From contig JACOEF010000316.1 of assembly GCA_024998705.1 (NCBI GenBank), forward strand, positions 1-8,042: a stretch of DNA of 8,042 nt, in the 5' to 3' direction. The notes beneath the pieces were generated by a model. The model worked only from the letters and a program-made list of their open reading frames with translations. It was not told where the DNA came from and searched no databases. This DNA comes from Nitrospira sp. GTDB lineage: Bacteria; Nitrospirota; Nitrospiria; Nitrospirales; Nitrospiraceae. The position numbers and the translations under genes were made by a program. Shown here piece by piece: positions 1 through 7,772 of this stretch (position 1 is its first letter; every line of letters starts with the position of its first letter).

Positions 1-3000
1 GAACCAGCTGGCGGGCCTCGTCGACGTCTTTTCCAACTCCCAAACGGAAGGTATAGTCGCGCTCTTGCCCCACGGCGAATTCGAACGGTATTTGAATGGC
101 GCCGCAAGGATCCAGGCCGGCGCCAACTTTTCCGGACAGCCGTGAACGACCCATCGACGCCGGATTGTGCAGGGTGCCGTTCCGCCCAAGAAACTCAGTT
201 CGATCTCCGGTGATGCTCCGGGTTCCCTCATCCACGTCGAAGTACGCAATCCGTCCGGGGAAATCCGTGTTATAGGGATTCCGTGCGAACAGCGCACCGG
301 TGGTCGGGTCCACCTCACTGATCACGTGCATCACCGATTTGGGGCGCAGGTCGCCCAGCACCCATTCCACATAGCCGGTCGCCGACAGCCGTCGTGGCCG
401 TCCCGATTCGTTACGCAGCTTCAGAACCGTAAATTTCACCGGGGCATCCAAGGCCACATAGACCCAGACCTCTGATCGAATCCCGTTTTCCGTATGCTCG
501 AATACGCTGTAGCCGAATCCATGCCGGCTGACATAAGGGCTCGTCCCCCTGTAGGGCATCGGCATCGGCGACCAGACGTGGCCGCTCTCTTCATCACGGA
601 GGTAGAAGGCTTCTCCGCTTGAATCGGTCACCGGATCGTTGTGCCAGGGCGTGAGGCGAAATTCGTGCGCATTCTCGCTCCACGTATAGGCGAGCCCGTT
701 TTCTGAGACGACGGTGCCGAACTGCGGGTTCGCCAGCACGTTGACCCAGGGGGCCGGTGTCACCTGTTCCGCCGTCGTCGTGATGACGTATTCGCGGCCA
801 TCGGAAGAAAATCCTCCGAGCCCGTTGTAAAAGAGCAGATCCGTTCGAGCCGCGATGGTGGCCGGCGGATCGGCGCGATGCGTGCGGGTCGGTTTGAACC
901 GGTAGGCGGGTGCCGAGGGGGAGGCGACACGGGCAATCTGCTCCGCCAGCGTGCCGCGTCGATCCGTCAGGATGACGCGCGCGACCGATTGCTGCAGTAA
1001 GCGGTCCTCGACCGACATCTGTTCCGCCGTTCGTACGAAGATACCGCCCGGCCGATCCATGACATTGGCCTCGACCCCTGCCGAGATCAGGCCCATGATT
1101 TGATCGTGGAGGACCTGGCGATAGCCGGCATGATCTTCGTTCCAAATTACGAGGTCCACGACGAGCCCCTTCAGTCTCCAATAGGCATGGGCTTGGACCA
1201 ACTGACGCGCCAGATCGATGTTGGATGGGTCCTCGATCCGGAGCAGCACGATCGGCAGGTCTCCCGAAATCGCATACCCCCACAGGCCTGATTGTCCTCG
1301 GCGGTTTTTACTCAAGACGGACGCGTCTGCTCTGAGGGAGGCGTTTGTGTAGAGAATCGAGCCGGCCAGTCGGCCATACAGTTGTGCATCCGCTTCGGTG
1401 GTGTTGAGCTGACGCAGCACGACTTGGCTGTGGGTCCAGGCGAGCTCAAAGACTCGATCGGCGAGACGCCGGTCTTGATATTTGTCGACCAGGCGCAGGC
1501 ACAGATCGCGGGTCTCTCCGATGCCCGACACCAGATCCACTGTGACAGACTCTTCCGGGGCGAGGACGATCTGGCTGCGGATGGACACAATGGGGTCCAG
1601 CACCGAGCCCTGACTTCCTGAAAGGGACGTGGAATGGTCCATGGCCTGTGGAGAGGCGAGGGTGCGCCCTCGGCCGATGAACTGCAGGCGATCCGTGTCG
1701 TAGGAGAGTTCACCGTTCTGGGGGCCGCGTACGGCCATGAGGTGAAACGCCCAGGGAGACTGCTCATTCTGAGAACGGCCGCGGCGCGTGGAGAGAATGG
1801 CCTGACGTTCGCGGAGGATTTCGGTCTGCACGAACAGATTACTGAACGCCGGATGGAGGGCATCGGCTGCCGGCAACGCCAACACCACTTCTGCATAACT
1901 GGTGAGGTCGATGGTGCGTGTCGTGTCGGAACAGTTGGTGAGCCGGATCCGCCGTAATTCGATATCATCTTCCGGCGACACGACGATTTCAGTATGGGTC
2001 TCGATCTCGTGGTCGCAGCGGCGAAATTCGGCTCGCCCTTCGGAAAAGATGACTTCATACGTTTTGGATGGTTTCAAGGTCGGCTGATAGGCCGTGGACC
2101 AGACCTCGCCGCTCTCCGCGTCGCGGAGATAGCAGAATGTTCCCCAGTTGTCGCAGGTACTGTCTTCACGCCAGCGCGTCACCGCCAGGTCTTTCCAGCG
2201 GCTGGATCCGCCTCCCGCGTTCGTCACCATCACGTGGTATCGGCCGTTCGACAGGAGCTGCACGTCCGGTACCGGGCTGTTCGCAGTCGTGAGCACGCGC
2301 ACCGGTGTGTCTGCCGTGCCGGACGTCGTGCGCAAATCCGAGAGCTCAGTACTGTGGGCATAAAACGCCGTGGCTTTGGGGATTCGCTCTTGCAACACCA
2401 GTGTGGTGGCCTGGAAGAGCGGATCGGATTCGAACCGTTTCTGCATCGGGTGGTCGAGGAGCAGATAGGCAAAGGAAAGGAAGCTCATGCCTACATGATG
2501 GGCCATGTAGGAGCGAATGATGACTCGCGATTGTCCACGGGGAAGACGCGAGGGGGTGTAATCGATGGCTTCGTACAGCCCGAACGGTCCATCGGCTCCT
2601 TCAGCCGTGAGTCGCTGGAGATTCAGGCACGCCTCTTCCGGCGCAACCATGAGGGCGAGCGCGGTGGCGTAGGGGGCAATGACCAATTCTTCGCCCAGGC
2701 CTCGTTTCAGCCCAAGGCCTGGCACACCGAACGCTCGATACTGATAATTCGACTGCACGTCGACCATGTTGTAGCCGGATTCCGAGACGCCCCAGGGAAT
2801 GTCTCGCTCTCGTCCATATTCGATCTGTCGCGCCACTGCCGCGTGGTAGGTTTGGTCCAGCAACGTGTGTTGGTATGTCGGCATGACGAGCAGGGGCATC
2901 AGGTATTCGAACATCGACCCGCTCCAGGACAGGAGAATCGGTTCACCCCCTGTCGTCGTGAGCAGACGTCCGAGGGCAAACCAGCTTTCCTGCGGCAGTT

Positions 3001-6000
3001 GGCCTTGTGCAATGGCCACGAAGCTGCACAACCGTGCTTCCGAAGCCAGGAGGTCGTAGTAGCTGGCGTCCCGCCGTCGTTCCGCGACGTTGTATCCGAT
3101 AGAGAGCAGGAAGCGCGTTTCGTCGAACAGGAAGTCGTACTCCATCTGGGCAAACTGATTCGCTTGTTGGGCCAGGTGGTCGAGCGAGGCGATGCGTTGT
3201 TCGGCCAATCGAGTGGCCGTGCTCACATGCCGTCGAAGTTCGAGCAGCCGGGCGCGCTCCGTGTCGGATGTGTCTGGTCCAAGTCGTGCGTCGATCGCTG
3301 GGAGCCATTCGCTTTCCAGTCCGGTCAGTGTCCGGAGTGTGGGGATGCGATCCAATTCTGGAAACAGGCGGAGCATGCCGGTGGTGGCGGGCCGATCGAT
3401 CCAGGGAGCCAGCAGTATCAGCTCCGCAAGCGTGTGACGACATTGTCTCGCGACGGCATAGGCCCATCGGTGTGCCTCGGCATTGGAGGCGGGATCGAGG
3501 TGCGCGGCGACCTCATCCACCTGTGTGGTGAGCTGCGTGAAGGTGTGGTGCGCTTCCGTCAGTGTGGTCGGCCTGTTGTGACAGGCAGCGGCCAGGATTT
3601 TCTGCAGCGCGTCAGTCTGAGGCGTTGTCGGAGTTCCGAGCGCATCACTCGCCAGCGCGAGGGTATCGCAGAGCCCCTCCAAGGTGCGCTCAGGGAGGAT
3701 GCTCTGTTCCGGCAGACTGAGGAGCCCCGCTCGCAAGGTCATGACATGCCCTGCCAGATTTCCGCTGTCTACCGAGGAAATGTACATGGGCAGCAGGGGT
3801 TTTAAGGTCTGGGTGTCGTACCAATTGTAAAAATGACCTCGAAATCGTTCCAAGCGTGCCATGCTGTCGAACGTATGAGCCGTACGTTCGATGAGCTGTC
3901 CGACCGACAGGTAGCCGAAGTCGTAGGCAGAGAGATTGGCCAGCAGTGCCAATCCCATATTCGTCGGCGACGTCCGATGCGCCACCTTCGTGGCAGGCTG
4001 TTCCTGAACGTTGTCGGGCGGGAGCCAATGATCCTCCTGACTGACGTAGGTCTCGAAAAAGGACCAGGTCTTGCGGGCCATCTTCCGGAGAAACATCGTC
4101 TGGTCGGCTGTGAGTCTGACTTCGCGTCGAGCGAGCGGTCTGCTGATCCACCAGGTGAACAGGGGAGATAGCGCCCAGAGGACGAGTATCGGTGCCGCAA
4201 CCAGCAGTGCCTCGGCTCGTATCTGCATCAGCACGATCGCGATGATCAGGGCGCCGACGGGACCAATCCACATCGATCGATAGGAAGTGATCACGTCTGT
4301 CCCGCTCCTGTCCACAGCGCCCGACGGGTCCCATTCCAGCAAGCTTGTCCGGGTGAGCCATATTCGTCCGGCCGTCCGAAGGATGGCGCCCAGGCTGTAG
4401 AAGCTTTCGTAGGGCAGGCACATGAGCGTCAGGAGCACGTGGGCCAGCTGTTGCGTCATGGCCTGTGCGGTTGCAGAGAGGTGCTGGCTGAATCGCATGT
4501 CTTCTGGCTTGCGGTACAGATCTACGATTGCGGTCAGCAGTGGCGCGATCAGGAACAGGCCAAACGTGGCGAGAGTCCAGAGCCAGACAGGGGAAAGCAG
4601 GGTCCATCCCAACACGAACAAGGTTGTCAGCGCAGCGGGGACGAGACTGCGTCGCAGGTTGTCGAAAATCTTCCAACGCGACAGGGCGGAGAGTGGATTG
4701 CTGCGGTTGCGTCCATTTGGTCCCGGCACGTGCGGAAAAGCCCAGCGCGCAATCTGCCAATCTCCGCGGATCCAGCGATAACGCCGCGTCACATCCGTGT
4801 TGTAGCGGGCAGGATATTCTTCGTAGAGCTGGACATCGCTCAAGAGCCCGGCGCGGGCATAGGAGCCTTCCAGCAGGTCGTGGCTGAGGATACGATTCTC
4901 CGGGAAGCGATCGCCGAGCGCCTGCTCGAAGGCGTCGACTTCATAGATCCCCTTACCGATGAAGGACCCTTCTCCAAACAGGTCCTGATACACGTCTGAG
5001 ACGGCGCGTGTGTAGGGATCGATACCGGGTTCGCTGGCGTTGAGCCGCGCATATCGAGAGCGGTTGGTGCCGGGGAGGCTGACGGCGACCCGAGGTTGCA
5101 GGATGCCGTATCCCGCCGTCACGCGTTGTGCCGCAGGATCGTACTGCGGGCGATTGAGCGGATGGGCCATGGCCGCCACGAATTGCCGCGCGGCATCACG
5201 AGGCAACTGGGTATCCGTATCGAGCGTAATCACATATTTCACCGTGGACAGGATGTCCGGCTGTCCGACAATCGTTGCAAAGCGACCACTCGACCGGCCA
5301 CGCAGGAACCCGTTCAAGTCCGCCAGTTTGCCTCGCTTGCGCTCGTATCCCATCCAGAGCCGTTCATGCGCATTCCAGCGACGCGGGCGATGGAAGAGAA
5401 AAAACGTCTGGCCACGTTCGCCTGCGTATTTGGCATTCAGTGCGTCGATGCCTGCTCCAGCCGCCATCACCAGCTGCTCATCACCCGGGACTGTTTCCTG
5501 GTCGGCATCCTGGAAATCCGTCAGCAGGGCAAAGTGCAGGTGGCTGTCCCGGTTGGCGAGGAATCGGACTTCGAGCGACTCAAGAAGGGCGTCGATGCCT
5601 TGGGCCTGTTGGAGAAGCGTCGGAACGACAACCAGTGTTCGTAGGGACGGAGGAAGGCCATCCGAGAAATCCATTCGTGGGAGGGGATGTGGTGTCACCA
5701 GCGCCGTGGCGATCCGGTTCACCAGTGTCACCGCCAGCTGACTGACAGCCAATGCCGACAGGAATCCCAGCAGGATCAACGGCCACCCGTTCCAGCCTGC
5801 AGCAAGAGCGAGGGCCAGGAAACATCCAGTGAATGTGGCTGTGAGGAAAGCGATGGAGCCGAGATAGACCGGTACGGCGCTGTAACCACCCCATCGTCGA
5901 ACCGTTTCCACAGCAGAATGGCGTACGCTCACGGCCTGTTCCAATTGCGTCCGTCCGTTGTCGATGAGATAGAAGCCGACGTGGGCTGTGCGATGGTCAT

Positions 6001-7138
6001 GTCTCTCCGCAGCCGCCTCTGTCTGCGCCAGCTGGACCGCCTGGCGCGCGACTTCAATTTCCGACAGCAGGCTCCTCTTTGCGAATTGTTCCACGGCATG
6101 GCGATATCGGTCACGAGTGGCAAAGTCCATCTGCCCATATACATGTGCCGGATCTTCATGGAGCGTCTGCTCTACCAGGCTGTGCGCTTCGACAAACTCG
6201 CGCCAGTCCATCGCCGCGAGGAAGCGGAGGCTGCCGATGCTGTTGCTCATGGAGACTTGATCGATTGCCTGCTGTTGCGTATCCGATTGCACCAACTGCT
6301 CAATGGTGAGTCCTGACTCGGACAGTCGCTGTTCGATCCAGGTCAGAGGCAAGGCCAACGCCGCGCTCTGTCCCTGGAGACGGCGGGCGAGTTCCGCCAC
6401 GAAGGCGCTCACCATGGGCGGATTGGAGCGTGCCATGTCCGCGATCACCAGGATGAGACTCTTGGGGTCCTTTTCAGCGATCTCAATCATTTGGCCGGCC
6501 CATTCGTGGGCACGATTGCGATCCACTCTGTCGCTTGCGATGCGGGCGCCGGCACGTCGCAGGTTTTCAATCAATGCCAGGCGAATCATGATGGGGATGG
6601 CCCATAACTCGCCGAGCTTCAGGGCTGTGACAGTTTGGTAGGCGGCGACGAAACCGCTGAGACTTTCCGGGTCCACCCGTCCATCGCCATGCGAGATGAT
6701 TTCGAGGGCGATGTCATAGACCCTGGGCAAGCCGGCTGATGGACCATTGCCCGGCCGGGGCAGTTCGCGGCTATACCCTGTGGGCAGGTGCCGCCTGGCC
6801 AGGCGAATCTGTTCTTCGATCAGGTAAAAGTTATCGAGCAACCATTCTCCGGCCGGTGTGATGCGTCGGTTTCCCTTCACTGCCTCGGCCACCAGATTCC
6901 GCACATCCAGGAGGACGACTTCGTTCTCGGCCAGTCGAGCGAGCAACGGGTCGGGCTCGTGCTCGGCACTGACGGCATGCAACCCTGCGAGGGTCTTGCC
7001 ATGCTGTTGCATTTGTTCGGCGCTTAAGAGCTCAGAGCGCAACGGTGGCTCGTCATCCGCATAGGCTCGCGTTGCCGGTTGTCCACTCAGGCGTCCGGTC
7101 ACCCGACGCCAACTTGCAAAGAGACCTAGGCTGCTCAT
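1..7138 (-). CDS. ndvB: Cyclic beta-1,2-glucan synthase (NdvB/Cgs family), 3' end cut off by window edge
   Basis: This inner-membrane enzyme polymerises UDP-glucose into beta-1,2-glucan and closes it into rings for the periplasm. Seen: an open frame from ATG at 7138 to the window edge, at least 2379 residues; rhizobial homologues have about 2800, so some 450 are missing. Domains: cytosolic N-terminal region 1-420; hydrophobic segments near 424-447 and 452-473; GT84 domain about 475-830 with TLDTDTQLP (D640, D642), SHDLLEG (D754) and QIARW (Q795-W799), the complete D,D,D,QxxRW set; hydrophobic segments near 832-848, 852-872, 898-918, 957-973 and 977-998; glycoamylase-like/GH189 cyclization domain about 1015-1570 (DNV at 1042, SSVDSGN at 1121, WSGSMFEY at 1405, WGVSESGYN at 1449, MAHHVGMS at 1545). 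Glu1367 and Glu1453 are 86 residues apart, like the GH189 catalytic pair as I recall it. Two GH94-type beta-sandwich modules follow, near 1600-1850 and from about 2110. The GH94 catalytic barrel, which sets ring size by phosphorolysis, is off the window. No frameshift or missing GT84 residue seen. No signal peptide, as expected for a cytosolic N-terminus. Confidence 0.96.
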   Translation of the reverse strand, partial: MSSLGLFASWRRVTGRLSGQPATRAYADDEPPLRSELLSAEQMQQHGKTLAGLHAVSAEHEPDPLLARLAENEVVLLDVRNLVAEAVKGNRRITPAGEWLLDNFYLIEEQIRLARRHLPTGYSRELPRPGNGPSAGLPRVYDIALEIISHGDGRVDPESLSGFVAAYQTVTALKLGELWAIPIMIRLALIENLRRAGARIASDRVDRNRAHEWAGQMIEIAEKDPKSLILVIADMARSNPPMVSAFVAELARRLQGQSAALALPLTWIEQRLSESGLTIEQLVQSDTQQQAIDQVSMSNSIGSLRFLAAMDWREFVEAHSLVEQTLHEDPAHVYGQMDFATRDRYRHAVEQFAKRSLLSEIEVARQAVQLAQTEAAAERHDHRTAHVGFYLIDNGRTQLEQAVSVRHSAVETVRRWGGYSAVPVYLGSIAFLTATFTGCFLALALAAGWNGWPLILLGFLSALAVSQLAVTLVNRIATALVTPHPLPRMDFSDGLPPSLRTLVVVPTLLQQAQGIDALLESLEVRFLANRDSHLHFALLTDFQDADQETVPGDEQLVMAAGAGIDALNAKYAGERGQTFFLFHRPRRWNAHERLWMGYERKRGKLADLNGFLRGRSSGRFATIVGQPDILSTVKYVITLDTDTQLPRDAARQFVAAMAHPLNRPQYDPAAQRVTAGYGILQPRVAVSLPGTNRSRYARLNASEPGIDPYTRAVSDVYQDLFGEGSFIGKGIYEVDAFEQALGDRFPENRILSHDLLEGSYARAGLLSDVQLYEEYPARYNTDVTRRYRWIRGDWQIARWAFPHVPGPNGRNRSNPLSALSRWKIFDNLRRSLVPAALTTLFVLGWTLLSPVWLWTLATFGLFLIAPLLTAIVDLYRKPEDMRFSQHLSATAQAMTQQLAHVLLTLMCLPYESFYSLGAILRTAGRIWLTRTSLLEWDPSGAVDRSGTDVITSYRSMWIGPVGALIIAIVLMQIRAEALLVAAPILVLWALSPLFTWWISRPLARREVRLTADQTMFLRKMARKTWSFFETYVSQEDHWLPPDNVQEQPATKVAHRTSPTNMGLALLANLSAYDFGYLSVGQLIERTAHTFDSMARLERFRGHFYNWYDTQTLKPLLPMYISSVDSGNLAGHVMTLRAGLLSLPEQSILPERTLEGLCDTLALASDALGTPTTPQTDALQKILAAACHNRPTTLTEAHHTFTQLTTQVDEVAAHLDPASNAEAHRWAYAVARQCRHTLAELILLAPWIDRPATTGMLRLFPELDRIPTLRTLTGLESEWLPAIDARLGPDTSDTERARLLELRRHVSTATRLAEQRIASLDHLAQQANQFAQMEYDFLFDETRFLLSIGYNVAERRRDASYYDLLASEARLCSFVAIAQGQLPQESWFALGRLLTTTGGEPILLSWSGSMFEYLMPLLVMPTYQHTLLDQTYHAAVARQIEYGRERDIPWGVSESGYNMVDVQSNYQYRAFGVPGLGLKRGLGEELVIAPYATALALMVAPEEACLNLQRLTAEGADGPFGLYEAIDYTPSRLPRGQSRVIIRSYMAHHVGMSFLSFAYLLLDHPMQKRFESDPLFQATTLVLQERIPKATAFYAHSTELSDLRTTSGTADTPVRVLTTANSPVPDVQLLSNGRYHVMVTNAGGGSSRWKDLAVTRWREDSTCDNWGTFCYLRDAESGEVWSTAYQPTLKPSKTYEVIFSEGRAEFRRCDHEIETHTEIVVSPEDDIELRRIRLTNCSDTTRTIDLTSYAEVVLALPAADALHPAFSNLFVQTEILRERQAILSTRRGRSQNEQSPWAFHLMAVRGPQNGELSYDTDRLQFIGRGRTLASPQAMDHSTSLSGSQGSVLDPIVSIRSQIVLAPEESVTVDLVSGIGETRDLCLRLVDKYQDRRLADRVFELAWTHSQVVLRQLNTTEADAQLYGRLAGSILYTNASLRADASVLSKNRRGQSGLWGYAISGDLPIVLLRIEDPSNIDLARQLVQAHAYWRLKGLVVDLVIWNEDHAGYRQVLHDQIMGLISAGVEANVMDRPGGIFVRTAEQMSVEDRLLQQSVARVILTDRRGTLAEQIARVASPSAPAYRFKPTRTHRADPPATIAARTDLLFYNGLGGFSSDGREYVITTTAEQVTPAPWVNVLANPQFGTVVSENGLAYTWSENAHEFRLTPWHNDPVTDSSGEAFYLRDEESGHVWSPMPMPYRGTSPYVSRHGFGYSVFEHTENGIRSEVWVYVALDAPVKFTVLKLRNESGRPRRLSATGYVEWVLGDLRPKSVMHVISEVDPTTGALFARNPYNTDFPGRIAYFDVDEGTRSITGDRTEFLGRNGTLHNPASMGRSRLSGKVGAGLDPCGAIQIPFEFAVGQERDYTFRLGVGKDVDEARQLV

Positions 7139-7153
7139 CTTCAAATTCGAGAT

Positions 7154-7160
7154 TCCCTTC
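7154..7160 (-). promoter_or_regulatory. Candidate Shine-Dalgarno sequence for ndvB
   Basis: On the minus strand this reads GAAGGGA, a purine-rich match to the anti-Shine-Dalgarno sequence. It ends 15 bases before the ATG at 7138, which is long, but 9 bases before an in-frame TTG at 7144-7142, which is ideal. It may therefore favour the TTG start, which would add only two residues (Leu/Met-Lys). No in-frame ATG or GTG exists between 7138 and the upstream in-frame TGA near 7263. Confidence 0.45.
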
Positions 7161-7214
7161 GGTTGAGGTCGCGGACATGGTCTGTGGGGCAGAGGTACGG
7201 GGCCGGTACAAGCT

Positions 7215-7227
7215 GCAAGGCCCTTGC
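7215..7227. promoter_or_regulatory. Interrupted palindrome GCAAGG-C-CCTTGC, possible operator
   Basis: Two perfect 6-base arms surround one central base. The element lies one base past the possible -10 hexamer in the direction of ndvB transcription, where a repressor site would overlap the transcription start. Only one copy was seen and the arms are short, so chance is a real alternative. Confidence 0.25.
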
Positions 7228-7228
7228 G

Positions 7229-7234
7229 AGTATA
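7229..7234 (-). promoter_or_regulatory. Possible -10 hexamer (TATACT) upstream of ndvB
   Basis: On the minus strand this reads TATACT, one mismatch from the sigma-70 consensus TATAAT, and lies about 90 bases before the ndvB start. No good -35 element is present at 16-18 bases upstream (candidates are CTCCTT or TCCTTG), so the promoter call is weak and rests on position and one hexamer. Confidence 0.25.
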
Positions 7235-7419
7235 AGCACGAGAGCGGGCACAAGGAGGCGGTCATGCCTGGACCGCATGATTCATGGCGACTTTTGTTGC
7301 GCTCGCCGGTTTGTGGCGGCGGCGGGTATCCGGCCGGCGGGCTCGCCCCTCACGCCCGTACCGCGCTGTACGAGCACGCAATGGGTTTTCAGGGCTCCGC
7401 AGACCGGTCTCTCGACGCG

Positions 7420-7468
7420 GCTCCGCGATTTCCCGGCGAACCGTCACGAAGAATGCGGGCCGCGGAGC
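7420..7468. repeat. 8-base inverted repeat with 33-base loop
   Basis: GCTCCGCG at 7420-7427 is the exact reverse complement of CGCGGAGC at 7461-7468. In this GC-rich stretch an 8-base match can arise by chance. No promoter or terminator around it supports a small RNA. Confidence 0.2.
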
Positions 7469-7675
7469 TTGCGCGCAAACGGCTATGGGACAATCGACAA
7501 TTCGGACACTTCGATGCGAGCTGTGATGCGGATCGAACGCAGCGATGGGAGGTGTGCAGGATACTGTGTCACTCTAGTCCCTTTAGGCGAGGAAAGACAG
7601 GCAAATCTCCGCAGAAGGTACGACCTGGAGCGTCGAAGGGAGGTTGGAGGTGCACGAGGAACAGGGGAGTAGGGT

Positions 7676-7689
7676 GAGCGCCGGCGCTC
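7676..7689. repeat. Perfect 14-base GC-rich palindrome
   Basis: The sequence GAGCGCCGGCGCTC equals its own reverse complement. It lies 36 bases beyond the 20-base palindrome in the direction of transcription of the DAHP synthase gene. As RNA it could form a 5-pair stem with a CCGG loop. No T-run follows on either strand. The pair may act together as a 3'-end structure, or be unrelated. Confidence 0.4.
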
Positions 7690-7725
7690 GGTCAGGGACA
7701 CTGTTCGTAGGGCAGGCCTGGCGAG

Positions 7726-7745
7726 CGGTCCTCAGCTGAGGACCG
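7726..7745 (-). terminator. Perfect 20-base palindrome after the DAHP synthase gene, possible hairpin terminator
   Basis: CGGTCCTCAG is followed directly by its exact reverse complement CTGAGGACCG. It begins 28 bases after the DAHP synthase stop codon. As RNA it could form a stem of about 8 pairs with a 4-base loop. On the minus strand it is followed by CTCGCCAGGC, with no run of U, so it does not fit a classical intrinsic terminator. It could be a U-less terminator, an mRNA 3'-end stabiliser, or a dyad binding site for a protein. Confidence 0.4.
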
Positions 7746-7772
7746 AGTCGTCGACACGAATCTGCCGCGAAA

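Larger units (their letters stand above)
7139..7772. other. 634-base intergenic interval without a convincing gene
   Basis: This lies between the stop of the DAHP synthase gene and the start of ndvB. Open frames of 60-210 codons occur on both strands, but they overlap one another, extend into the flanking genes out of frame, are rich in Arg, Pro and Ser, and show no family motif. I therefore read the stretch as non-coding or as an unrecognisable gene remnant. It holds two perfect palindromes near the DAHP synthase end, an 8-base inverted repeat (7420-7427 with 7461-7468, 33-base loop), and a 13-base interrupted palindrome with a -10-like hexamer near the ndvB end. No tRNA-like or rRNA-like sequence was recognised. 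Confidence 0.7.

Noticed and set aside
1994..3805. Long plus-strand open frame (603 codons) as a gene
   Set aside because: It lies wholly inside the well-supported ndvB frame on the opposite strand, in the codon-aligned register that stays open through avoidance of TTA, CTA and TCA. The predicted protein shows no family motif.
3690..4760. Minus-strand open frame of 356 codons in another register
   Set aside because: It overlaps ndvB membrane and glycoamylase-domain coding sequence out of frame and is rich in Arg, Pro, Ser and His with no recognisable motif.
7053..7265. Minus-strand open frame of 70 codons overlapping the ndvB start
   Set aside because: It overlaps conserved ndvB N-terminal sequence out of frame and resembles no known family; only its internal ATG at 7178 is kept as a note on start choice.
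7139..7300. Sigma-54 promoter for ndvB
   Set aside because: I searched for a GG-N10-GC core of the TGGCAC-N5-TTGC type on the minus strand and found no acceptable match.
7045..7677. Plus-strand open frame of 210 codons spanning the intergenic region
   Set aside because: It starts inside ndvB on the opposite strand, competes with two other overlapping plus-strand frames, has no clear ribosome binding site and has a low-information Arg/Gly/Ser-rich composition.
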